Assembly: GCA_015494485.1 (NCBI GenBank)
Contig: WGBF01000289.1
Coordinates: 1-12,501, forward strand
Source of the DNA: a bacterium
GTDB lineage: Bacteria; Calditrichota; Calditrichia; RBG-13-44-9; J042
Direction of reading: 5' to 3'
DNA length: 12,501 nucleotides
The position numbers and the translations under genes were made by a program. The notes beneath the pieces were generated by a model. The model was not told the origin of the DNA. It searched no databases and was given only the letters and a program-made list of their open reading frames with translations. Positions 1 to 6,834 of this stretch are shown here, in pieces; the first letter of the stretch is position 1, and every line of letters begins with the position of its first letter.

Positions 1-1639
1 GGCAGATACCACAGCGGATACCACCGGCGCCACCATTGCCAAGGTGGTGGAAAAAGATAGTACGCTGGAAGTTGCTGCCCGCTGGTATGAACGATCCCGA
101 GAGAAAATTTCTAAAATTCTCTATGATGTGGCTCAACGTTCCTATGCCTTTGTAGAAGCGTATTTGCGTACTCCCAATCCCAATACTGGATTACAAGCTC
201 TGGTGTACGAAGACTTGTTGTTGCGGAAACTCATTACGCCGGCTGTGGCCACAACGATTAAAATGCACTTAAAGAATTTGCAGGTTTCCCAGGAACTGGG
301 ATTGGAAAACAAATATGTCGTGGAATCCCGCCGGAAAATTTTGTTAACCAATAATATCCTGGCAGAACATTATGCAAAGATTTTTTACGATGCGGCCGAT
401 ATTTACACCAAAAACATTCCTGTATTGGAAGATTTAATTCAGCGCGGGGAAAACGCCACGACACCCGACGGCATGGATTTTTATGCACTACAGGATGAGG
501 TGTTAATGCAAACAATCTTTTTCATGGACCAGTTTTCCCAGAAAACCATGAAGTCATTTGAACAAACATTAATGCTGGCGGAAAATAATAATATTCAGAA
601 TGATGCCTTGCTTACCACTCAGGAAAAAATGTTTAATTTTGCCTACGAAGCCAGCGATTTAATGGAAGGGTTGAGCAAGCAGGCTACCCAAAAAAGCGAA
701 TTTTATCATCAGAAATTTGACACCAGCGAGTTTGAACCCTACGAAGTCGGTAGTGCATTTTTTGAAGATCAGGCAGCAGAACTGGATGATTATTCCATTA
801 CCTTAATGGAATCGGCGTATGACTTAAGCAAACAGTACGCGGTGGATAATATCTGGACCAAACTGATATTTGCCAAACTGGTGCAGAAGAATCCGGAGGA
901 TTATTTAACCGAATTGCCCCCAACGATTGTCACCATTCAGTCCGATTCCACCTGGAAGGCTACCACTCAGTATGAACCCGGTTATAACTTCCCGGAACAT
1001 GATGACGCAGCATGGGGTGAGGCTAAGATTGTGACGGTGCCCATCGATTCTGTCTTCCAGGTGTTTGATTCCTTGCAAATATCACCTCCGGCAATTTGGG
1101 TAGGCCAGATTGCAGCCAATACCGGAAGCATGCCGGTGGGTACGCCATCCCTGGAAATTCAGGATAAGCCCATTGATTCCGTGGAGGTGGACACAACGGT
1201 ACAGGTGGATACCACCGGTCTGGCTATTGGGGAAGAAAGTGAACCGGATACCGTAACAGCTTATTTCCGCAAAAAATTTGTGCTGGATTCCAGACCCATT
1301 GGTGGATGGCTTGCCGTTACAGCCGACAAAATTTTCTATCTGTATCTGAACGGCGAGTATGTATTGGGTAGCGAAGACGGGCATTATACGAACGTCGATT
1401 ATTTGGATTACGAAGTGTTGCGGACTATTATTAAATCTGGAGAGAATACGGTAGCAGTGGCAGTAACCGATACAGACGGGCCGCCACGGTACGGACTGCG
1501 TTTTTATCTCTTCCTGAAATTAATGCCGTCGGAGATTACCAAGGTTATTGAAAACCTGAAAACAATCAAGACGGAAGATTTAAGCGACTTTACCGTACGT
1601 AAAATTGTGATCTTGAATCGAAATAAAATTGTGGAGTAA
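1..1639 (+). CDS. Envelope protein with helical region and C-terminal galactose-binding-like (jelly-roll) domain, 5'-truncated
   Basis: The frame is open from base 2 to the TAA at 1637-1639, so the gene starts left of the window and the GTG at 44 is only an internal valine. About 545 residues are visible. They begin with an Asp-Thr-Thr-rich linker (2-31). A long mostly helical region rich in Tyr, Gln and Glu follows (about 50-900). The C-terminal part (about 930-1540) reads like the jelly-roll domain found in front of many glycosidases: 'DSTWK', then 'DDAAWGEA', 'PAIWVG', 'YFRKKFVLD', 'LYLNGEYV' and 'SGENTVAVAV'. A second Thr/Asp linker (about 1180-1250, 'VDTTVQVDTTG') lies inside that domain. 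No catalytic domain is visible. It sits 3 bases before the next gene and upstream of an ExbB/ExbD/TonB-like set, so a periplasmic or outer-membrane partner of that motor is plausible. The specific function is unknown and the domain call is by eye. Confidence 0.75.
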   Translation, partial: ADTTADTTGATIAKVVEKDSTLEVAARWYERSREKISKILYDVAQRSYAFVEAYLRTPNPNTGLQALVYEDLLLRKLITPAVATTIKMHLKNLQVSQELGLENKYVVESRRKILLTNNILAEHYAKIFYDAADIYTKNIPVLEDLIQRGENATTPDGMDFYALQDEVLMQTIFFMDQFSQKTMKSFEQTLMLAENNNIQNDALLTTQEKMFNFAYEASDLMEGLSKQATQKSEFYHQKFDTSEFEPYEVGSAFFEDQAAELDDYSITLMESAYDLSKQYAVDNIWTKLIFAKLVQKNPEDYLTELPPTIVTIQSDSTWKATTQYEPGYNFPEHDDAAWGEAKIVTVPIDSVFQVFDSLQISPPAIWVGQIAANTGSMPVGTPSLEIQDKPIDSVEVDTTVQVDTTGLAIGEESEPDTVTAYFRKKFVLDSRPIGGWLAVTADKIFYLYLNGEYVLGSEDGHYTNVDYLDYEVLRTIIKSGENTVAVAVTDTDGPPRYGLRFYLFLKLMPSEITKVIENLKTIKTEDLSDFTVRKIVILNRNKIVE

Positions 1640-1642
1640 CCC

Positions 1643-1960
1643 GTGAAAAGTATTTTAAAAATAGTGGTTTTCAGTATTACATTAGTAGGCATTGGGTTTG
1701 CTCAGCAGGGGAATCAACAACAGGCTGGGGGGAATGTTGTGAATATTGGCCCCATCAAGTTGGATGTGCGAATTGAATTACCTCAGGTTCAGATACTGGA
1801 CAAACGCATCTCCCCCGATTTTGAAGATGTGAAAGCAGAAAAGCGATTTGAAAATGAGATCGTGGATCGCAGGGAATACGTGAAGTTTAAACCAATTACC
1901 AGTATGAAGGTAAAGCCCATTAAAAATGTACAGGCATTATTAAACAAAAAGCGCTTCTAA
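1643..1960 (+). CDS. Small secreted protein of unknown function
   Basis: This 105-residue protein starts at a GTG preceded by GGAG at 1633-1636 with a 6-base spacer. The site lies inside the end of the previous gene, so the two are probably translationally coupled. Residues 1-20 form a typical Sec signal peptide: Lys2 and Lys6, a hydrophobic core, and a likely cut after 'IGFA' before Gln21. The mature part opens with a Gln/Gly stretch, then a short beta-like segment ('NIGPIKLDVRIELPQVQIL'), then a very charged Lys/Glu/Arg-rich tail ending in 'LLNKKRF'. There is no lipobox and no second membrane segment, so it should be periplasmic or exported. I do not recognise a family. Its position between the large envelope protein and the ExbB homologue suggests an accessory of that complex, but this is inference. 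Confidence 0.8.
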   Translation: MKSILKIVVFSITLVGIGFAQQGNQQQAGGNVVNIGPIKLDVRIELPQVQILDKRISPDFEDVKAEKRFENEIVDRREYVKFKPITSMKVKPIKNVQALLNKKRF

Positions 1961-1994
1961 CCGAAAATTAATCAAGTATATATCAAACATATTT

Positions 1995-2002
1995 AAAGGA
2001 GG
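1995..2002 (+). promoter_or_regulatory. Strong Shine-Dalgarno site of the ExbB homologue
   Basis: AAAGGAGG lies 8 bases before the ATG at 2011. It is the strongest ribosome binding site in the operon, fitting the higher copy number expected for an ExbB/TolQ-type channel, which assembles as a pentamer in characterised systems. The 50-base gap holding it (1961-2010) is A/T-rich and shows no clear terminator or promoter. Confidence 0.8.
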
Positions 2003-2010
2003 TTTTTGTT

Positions 2011-2676
2011 ATGTCCACTTCTTTCTGGAAAGAATTCTTTACCCAGTTTAAATGGAGCACCCCCGGGTCTGCATTTATGTGGTTTATCCTGATCATTTTC
2101 GTGTTTGCGATAGCCATTGCCATTGAGCGCATTTATTATGTCATGGTTCGTTCCAATGTGAACGCGGATAAATTCATGATGGAAATTCGCAAGTATGTTA
2201 CCAGTGGTAACATCAAGAAAGCAATCCAGTTGTGTGAACAGGGCAAGCAAAAGGCATTACCCTATGTGGTATTGGCAGGCTTGAAAAAAGTGGCCGAAAG
2301 CGACAGCCTGGATTTTCGCTCCATTCAGAATGCCGTGGATGAAGGCACGCTGGAAGTGATTCCCAAATTGCAACGACGGACAAACTATCTGTCCATGCTG
2401 GCAAATATTGCCACGTTGACCGGTCTGATGGGAACGATTTACGGTCTGATCCTCTCCTTTGCCGCAGTAGGTAATCCAGCTATTCCGGAAAAAGATAAAC
2501 CGGCTTTGCTGGCACAAGGTATTGCAACAGCAATGAATACCACCATTTTTGGGCTGGCGGTTGCGATTCCCACACTCATCTTTTACAACATCATCCAGAA
2601 TAAAACGGCTCAAATTATTGATGAAATGGATGAGCATCTGGTGAAGTTAATTAACTTGATTACAGGCAATCGTTAA
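2011..2676 (+). CDS. exbB: MotA/TolQ/ExbB-family proton channel protein
   Basis: This 221-residue inner-membrane protein belongs to the family whose pentamer forms the stator of the TonB, Tol and related motors. Membrane segment 1 is at about residues 21-38 ('FMWFILIIFVFAIAIAIER'). A cytoplasmic helical stretch follows. Segment 2 (about 129-152) contains the family signature 'TGLMGTIYGL', and segment 3 (about 170-195) contains 'ATAMNTTIFGLAVAIPT', which carries the conserved Thr residues lining the pore. The C-terminus is a short amphipathic helix. The length is normal for ExbB/TolQ. It is followed after 20 bases by the first ExbD homologue, as is usual. Sequence alone does not separate an ExbB from a TolQ role. 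No tolA, tolB or pal is visible here, and the AgmX/PglI-type partner downstream argues for neither classical system. Confidence 0.93.
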   Translation: MSTSFWKEFFTQFKWSTPGSAFMWFILIIFVFAIAIAIERIYYVMVRSNVNADKFMMEIRKYVTSGNIKKAIQLCEQGKQKALPYVVLAGLKKVAESDSLDFRSIQNAVDEGTLEVIPKLQRRTNYLSMLANIATLTGLMGTIYGLILSFAAVGNPAIPEKDKPALLAQGIATAMNTTIFGLAVAIPTLIFYNIIQNKTAQIIDEMDEHLVKLINLITGNR

Positions 2677-2696
2677 AACAAAATTAAGGTGATATC

Positions 2697-3254
2697 ATGG
2701 CATACAAGCCTTCAATGCGCCGCCACTTAAAAGTGGAAGAAATGGAACTGGATATCCGACCGGTCATGAACCTGATGGTGGTGTTAATTCCCATTCTGTT
2801 GTCCAGCGCTGTATTTACAAAGCTGGCGATTCGGGAATTGAACTTGCCACCGGCGAAAGGTGGCGGGGTTGCAACGACCGATCAAAAACCGGATGAGGAA
2901 AAGAAACGCCTGAATCTAACGGTTTTGGTCTCGAAGAAGGGATTTTACCTGGCATCCGCCTCTGGATATTTGACCGGAGAAGGGAATACCACGGATACCG
3001 AAGCACCACCGGCAATTCCGTTAAAAGAAGATGGCACCTATAACTATGAGGAATTGCAGAAAAAATTGGTGGAAATTAAACAAAAGATTGCCGGTCAGGG
3101 ATTTACGGATGAAAACAATATCCTCATATCCGCCGAAAAGGATATTGCGTACAAATACATCGTGAAAGTAATGGACTATGTCTCTTCGTACACGGACGAC
3201 TCGGGTGTTGAACAACCGTTATTTCCCGGAATTGCCATTGGGCAAATTATATAA
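2697..3254 (+). CDS. exbD: ExbD/TolR-family protein, first copy, Asn at the proton-relay position
   Basis: This 185-residue protein has the ExbD layout: a short charged cytoplasmic N-terminus, one membrane helix at about residues 22-40 ('VMNLMVVLIPILLSSAVF'), then a periplasmic domain. AAGGTGA at 2686-2692 serves the ATG. In classical ExbD and TolR the helix starts with a 'P-x-x-D' motif whose Asp is needed for proton use. Here the matching wording is 'RPVMNL', with Asn25 (codon AAC at 2769-2771). Another Asp (Asp19) lies just before the helix, outside the usual position. After the helix comes 'ELNLPPAKGGG', as in other ExbD proteins, then a periplasmic domain with a Thr/Pro-rich loop at about residues 98-112. 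The partner is the ExbB homologue just upstream. It probably pairs with the second ExbD encoded 18 bases downstream. Confidence 0.9.
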   Translation: MAYKPSMRRHLKVEEMELDIRPVMNLMVVLIPILLSSAVFTKLAIRELNLPPAKGGGVATTDQKPDEEKKRLNLTVLVSKKGFYLASASGYLTGEGNTTDTEAPPAIPLKEDGTYNYEELQKKLVEIKQKIAGQGFTDENNILISAEKDIAYKYIVKVMDYVSSYTDDSGVEQPLFPGIAIGQII

Positions 3255-3272
3255 TCAAAGTAGAGGGTAACC

Positions 3273-3758
3273 ATGGCGTTTATACCATCAAGACGAAAAA
3301 AACACAATACGTTCCGCAAGGAAGACTTAAATTTGACTTCCATGATGGACATGATGACCATCATCTTGCTATTCCTTCTAAAAACGTATTCTACCACGGG
3401 AATGATCATTACTCCCTCCAAAGACCTCACTTTGCCCACTTCCTTAAGCAAGGAAGCACCCCGGAAAGATTTGAACGTATCAATCACCCGGGAAAATATT
3501 CTGGTGGGCGATCAGTTAATCATGCCGATTGCGGATGTCGATCAGAGTTCGGCAATTATCGAACCCCTTTATGCAGTTCTCAAAGAAAAATCGGAAACCG
3601 CGAAGGAAGATGAGGAGAAGTACGGCATTCCCTTTAATCATGAGGTTATCATTCAGGGGGATGAAAATACACCTTTTGATTTACTGGTGAAGGTATTATA
3701 CACCTGCGGAAAAACGGAATACTACAAGTTGCGTTTATTAACGTATCAGGAAAAATAA
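3273..3758 (+). CDS. exbD: ExbD/TolR-family protein, second copy, Asp conserved
   Basis: This 161-residue ExbD-type protein has a Lys/Arg-rich cytoplasmic N-terminus and one membrane helix at about residues 23-40 ('SMMDMMTIILLFLLKTYS'), followed by a periplasmic domain. Asp26 (codon GAC at 3348-3350) sits at the classical proton-relay position that is Asn in the preceding gene. Lys37 near the periplasmic end of the helix is unusual for a membrane segment but matches wording I recall from ExbD proteins of multi-ExbD clusters. GAGGG at 3263-3267 is the ribosome binding site. The protein is clearly diverged from the first copy, with different N-termini, loops and lengths, so this is a stable paralogue pair rather than a recent duplication. 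It likely forms the second half of an ExbD heterodimer in the channel. Confidence 0.9.
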   Translation: MAFIPSRRKKHNTFRKEDLNLTSMMDMMTIILLFLLKTYSTTGMIITPSKDLTLPTSLSKEAPRKDLNVSITRENILVGDQLIMPIADVDQSSAIIEPLYAVLKEKSETAKEDEEKYGIPFNHEVIIQGDENTPFDLLVKVLYTCGKTEYYKLRLLTYQEK

Positions 3759-3777
3759 TCTTAACAGGGTAAGTCAA

Positions 3778-4833
3778 ATGGAAACAAGGCGAGGAACACA
3801 AGGGAATTTCCAATTAGCGGGTTTTCCCAAAGAGTTTGAACGAAATATATGGGAAGAGCTGGATAAACGATATCTGCTCATCCTTTTGATTATATGGGTC
3901 ATTTCCTTTACCTTCACCTATTTTATGTCCAGCCGCGATTGGCGTCTTTCCGAAGCGGAAATGGAAAAAATTAAACGCCAGGCATTGGCGAAAGTATATG
4001 GAGAGATTGTGGTGGAAACCCAGCCCACTACAACGGAAGCGCCGGAAGCGGTTACTGTAGAAGAAGGTGGGGGTGCAGAACAAGCCAGTGAAGTACAGAA
4101 AGAAGAGGGCAAAAAAATTATTCAGGAATCGGCTGCACAACAAGCGCAGCGGCGCCGGGCTACACGCGCCTCGCTGGCTGCAAAAAGCCGGCAAATGGAA
4201 CGTCAGGTGGCGTCTTCCGGAATTCTTGGTGTCATCACCGCTGGTGGCGGTGTGGGTGAAGGCAGCACGGAATACGGGGATGTACTCGGTGAAGCCGGTG
4301 GCGGTGGTGTAACCGATATCGGAAGCGTGGTTGCGGGTACCGGAGGCATTGCAGCAGCGTCTGCACCGGGGCAACGAACCCGGGTTGCCAAGGGCATATC
4401 CGGCGGTGCTGGCGGCGAAGGCGAAGGGATTGACAATTTAATTAAAGGGGGTACTGTTAGTGCCAGTTCCGGTTTTCGGCGCAAAGGGGGTATTACCATT
4501 GCCGCTGCGGATTTAGGTGTGTCGGGACGGGCATCTGGTGCGGCATCTCGTGACCCTGAAAGTTTAATTCGCGTGGTGAATAAAAATAAAAGCGGAGTGG
4601 AATATTGTATTCAGCGTGCTTTGAAAATTAATCCCAGCCTTAAAGGTCGTATTGATGTAGAAATTGAAATTAGTCCTTCTGGGCGGGTCATTGCTGCCCG
4701 TATTATAAAATCAACTTTAAAGGATAAAAGCCTGGAACGGTGTATTCTGCGAAAGCTCAAACGCTGGAGAGGGTTCGGAAAAATTGATCCTTCCTATGGT
4801 AATTTGAAATTGCGCTTGCCGTTTATCGTATAA
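3778..4833 (+). CDS. TonB-like protein with AgmX/PglI-type C-terminal domain
   Basis: This 351-residue protein has the layout of an energy-transducing periplasm-spanning protein. A cytoplasmic N-terminus (1-31) leads into one membrane helix (about 32-50, 'YLLILLIIWVISFTFTYFM'). A charged, probably coiled region follows (about 55-145), then a Gly/Ala/Ser-rich flexible spacer (about 150-255). The compact C-terminal domain (about 259-351) has the AgmX/PglI pattern: 'VEYCIQRALKINPSLKGRIDVEI', 'SPSGRV', 'STLKD', 'LERCILRKLKRW' and a final 'LRLPFIV'. Cys277 and Cys322 are the only cysteines and match a conserved pair, probably a disulfide. The membrane helix has no His at the place of the TonB SHLS motif. 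It is the last gene of the ExbB-ExbD-ExbD set, 19 bases after the previous gene, and is followed by a terminator. It would carry motor output to an unknown outer-membrane or wall partner. Confidence 0.85.
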   Translation: METRRGTQGNFQLAGFPKEFERNIWEELDKRYLLILLIIWVISFTFTYFMSSRDWRLSEAEMEKIKRQALAKVYGEIVVETQPTTTEAPEAVTVEEGGGAEQASEVQKEEGKKIIQESAAQQAQRRRATRASLAAKSRQMERQVASSGILGVITAGGGVGEGSTEYGDVLGEAGGGGVTDIGSVVAGTGGIAAASAPGQRTRVAKGISGGAGGEGEGIDNLIKGGTVSASSGFRRKGGITIAAADLGVSGRASGAASRDPESLIRVVNKNKSGVEYCIQRALKINPSLKGRIDVEIEISPSGRVIAARIIKSTLKDKSLERCILRKLKRWRGFGKIDPSYGNLKLRLPFIV

Positions 4834-4860
4834 ATTTTGTAAACCATGCAATAATTTAAG

Positions 4861-4893
4861 AAGCCTGTCGATGAATTCGGCAGGCTTTTTTTT
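4861..4893 (+). terminator. Rho-independent terminator after the ExbB/ExbD operon
   Basis: A 10-base-pair stem (AAGCCTGTCG at 4861-4870 with CGGCAGGCTT at 4878-4887, one G-U pair) with a 7-base loop is followed by a run of eight T (4886-4893, overlapping the last bases of the stem). It starts 27 bases after the TonB-like gene and separates that operon from aspS. Confidence 0.93.
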
Positions 4894-4944
4894 GTATAGT
4901 ATTTTCCGTTTAGAAATTATTATATTTTGCCAAAATTTTGATGT

Positions 4945-4952
4945 AAAGGAGG
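4945..4952 (+). promoter_or_regulatory. Shine-Dalgarno site deciding the aspS start
   Basis: AAAGGAGG lies only 4 bases before the GTG at 4957. An ATG at 4953 and a GTG at 4955 are also close but are out of frame with the synthetase. The in-frame TGA at 4939-4941 excludes any earlier start, so GTG 4957 is the start. Confidence 0.75.
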
Positions 4953-4956
4953 ATGT

Positions 4957-6726
4957 GTGCGACTGAAACGAACCCATACTTGCGGTGAGTTAACGGCAAC
5001 CCATGTTGGGCAGGAGGTCGTTTTAAATGGATGGGTGGAAAACTGGCGGGATCATGGTGGTGTAATTTTTATTGATTTACGCGATCGCTACGGAAAAACC
5101 CAGATTGTTTTTTATCCGCAATATGAGCAGTTTTACCCGCTGGCTAAAAAACTCCGCTCTGAATACGTTATTGCGATACAGGGTATTGTCCGGAAAAGAC
5201 CGGACGATGCAGTAAATCCAAATTTATTCACTGGCGAAATTGAAATTGAAGTGACCGATCTGGAAGTGTTGAATGAAAGTGCCGTTCCGCCCTTCGAAAT
5301 AAAGGACTATATCGATGCTTCTGAAGATTTGCGGTTGCAATATCGCTATCTAGATTTACGTCGCCCGAAACTGCAGAATAACATCCTCATTCGGCATCAG
5401 ATGGCTCAGTTTACCCGCCGCTTTTTTAGCGAAAATGGCTTTGTGGAAATCGAAACGCCTTTTCTAACAAAATCCACACCGGAAGGTGCCCGCGATTTTT
5501 TGGTGCCCTCGCGCCTGCATAAAGGAAAATTTTACGCCTTACCCCAATCGCCTCAAACCTACAAGCAAATTCTAATGGTCGCCGGTTTCGATAAATATTT
5601 TCAAATTGTGAAATGTTTTCGGGATGAGGATTTGCGAAAGGACCGGCAACCGGAATTTACCCAGATTGATCTGGAAATGTCGTTTGTGGATGAAGATGAT
5701 GTGATGGGGGTGATGGAGCGATTTGTACAGGGGTTGTTTAAAGAAATCCTGGACGAAGACATTGCCATACCGTTTGAGCGCATCCCGTATGATGTGGCTA
5801 TGGATAAATACGGTAGCGATAAACCCGATACGCGCTTTGGCCTGGAGCTCCAGGAAGTTACCTCGGCGTTTAAAGGCAGCGGTTTTAATGTATTCCGGAA
5901 TATTGCAGAGCAGGGAGGATATATTGGATGTGTGGTTGTCGATGAGGGAACCCGGGTTAGCCGAAAGCAGGTGGATGATCTTACCGCTTATGCCAAACAC
6001 TTGAACAGCGGCCTGGCGTTTGTCCGCTACCGAAATGGAGCGTTTGACTCCGGCATTGCCAAATTTCTGGGTCAGCCGGAACAAAATGCTCTGACCACCA
6101 TTCTGAATTTACCTCAGGGTGCCCTCCTGTTTTTTGTGGGTAACACGGACCGGGAATTTGCCCAGACAGTACTGGGGGCCATACGCCTCCGGTTAGGCGA
6201 AATGTTGGGATTAATTGATGAAAGTGTGAAAAAATTTCACTGGATTGTGGATTTCCCCTTACTGGAATTTGATCCGGAAGAAAAGCGGTATGTTGCCCGT
6301 CATCACCCATTTACATCACCTAAATTAAGTGATATTAATCTGTTAGACGAAAATCCGGCAGCCATTAAAGCCCGGGCCTACGATCTGGTTTTAAATGGCA
6401 ATGAAATTGCAGGGGGAAGTATTCGTATTCATCGGAAGGATGTACAGGAAAAGGTGTTTCAATTACTTCAAATTGGTACGGAAGAAGCCCAACGGAAATT
6501 TGGCTTTTTGCTAAAGGCGCTGGAATATGGTGCCCCTCCGCATGGTGGTATTGCTTTTGGATTTGACCGTCTGGTAATGTTAATGACGGGGTCTCAATCC
6601 ATCCGTGACGTGATTGCTTTCCCCAAAACAGCGCGGGCGGTAGGCTTAATGGAAGATACACCATCCGAAGTGGATGAGGCTCAATTAAAAGAGTTGGGAA
6701 TATTAGTGGTCGGAAAGAAAAAATAG
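4957..6726 (+). CDS. aspS: Aspartyl-tRNA synthetase, bacterial type
   Basis: This cytoplasmic class II synthetase charges tRNA-Asp with aspartate using ATP. Its 589 residues match the usual bacterial length. The N-terminal OB-fold anticodon domain (about 1-110) begins 'RTHTCGEL' and contains 'GWVENWRDHGG'. The catalytic core has 'ETPFLTKSTPEGARDFLVPS', then 'QSPQTYKQ', motif 2 from Phe221 ('FRDEDLRKDRQPEFTQID') and motif 3 'GFDRL' with Arg538. The bacterial GAD insertion lies at about 290-410. His33 matches the residue reported in non-discriminating enzymes, which also charge tRNA-Asn, but Asp84 replaces the Gly or Lys seen at the second reported position, so specificity is open. The gene stands alone between a terminator and the promoter of the lipoprotein gene. 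Confidence 0.97.
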   Translation: MRLKRTHTCGELTATHVGQEVVLNGWVENWRDHGGVIFIDLRDRYGKTQIVFYPQYEQFYPLAKKLRSEYVIAIQGIVRKRPDDAVNPNLFTGEIEIEVTDLEVLNESAVPPFEIKDYIDASEDLRLQYRYLDLRRPKLQNNILIRHQMAQFTRRFFSENGFVEIETPFLTKSTPEGARDFLVPSRLHKGKFYALPQSPQTYKQILMVAGFDKYFQIVKCFRDEDLRKDRQPEFTQIDLEMSFVDEDDVMGVMERFVQGLFKEILDEDIAIPFERIPYDVAMDKYGSDKPDTRFGLELQEVTSAFKGSGFNVFRNIAEQGGYIGCVVVDEGTRVSRKQVDDLTAYAKHLNSGLAFVRYRNGAFDSGIAKFLGQPEQNALTTILNLPQGALLFFVGNTDREFAQTVLGAIRLRLGEMLGLIDESVKKFHWIVDFPLLEFDPEEKRYVARHHPFTSPKLSDINLLDENPAAIKARAYDLVLNGNEIAGGSIRIHRKDVQEKVFQLLQIGTEEAQRKFGFLLKALEYGAPPHGGIAFGFDRLVMLMTGSQSIRDVIAFPKTARAVGLMEDTPSEVDEAQLKELGILVVGKKK

Positions 6727-6768
6727 AAAAATTTTTCAATTTTATCCGAAAAATTAAATTTAGTTATC

Positions 6769-6799
6769 TTGACTATTAATTACGTATTTTTTACCTTTA
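6769..6799 (+). promoter_or_regulatory. Candidate Bacteroidota-type promoter of the lipoprotein/LysM unit
   Basis: TTG at 6769-6771 (inside TTGACT) is followed after 20 bases by TACCTTTA (6792-6799). This matches the TTG-N19/21-TAnnTTTG pattern known from Bacteroidota housekeeping promoters except for the last base. The classical reading (TTGACT, 17 bases, TACCTT) is a poorer match in its -10. It sits about 36 bases before the ATG at 6835 in an A/T-rich gap with no other clear promoter. Confidence 0.5.
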
Positions 6800-6834
6800 A
6801 TAAATGAGAAAATATAATTACATAGGAGGCAATT

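Noticed and set aside
44..46. GTG as the true start of the first gene
   Set aside because: The frame stays open to the left edge and encodes the Asp-Thr-Thr linker seen again later in the same protein, and there is no ribosome binding site before it.
3814..4499. Long open frames on the minus strand and in another plus frame across the TonB-like gene, up to 186 codons
   Set aside because: They lie opposite a gene with clear family motifs, have biased Pro/Ser/Arg content typical of antisense of Gly/Ala-rich coding DNA, and lack plausible ribosome sites.
4895..4930. Promoter for aspS using TATATTTTG at 4921-4929
   Set aside because: The element is one base off TAnnTTTG and no TTG lies at the right distance, so it was not called, although some promoter is needed after the terminator.
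5572..6310. Minus-strand open frames of 170 and 109 codons inside aspS
   Set aside because: aspS is intact with all catalytic motifs; these are antisense shadows without recognisable protein features.
6726..6737. Perfect 12-base palindrome GAAAAATTTTTC just after aspS, considered as a terminator or operator
   Set aside because: It has only two G/C bases, no loop of its own and no T-run beyond it; such palindromes are expected in A/T-rich gaps.
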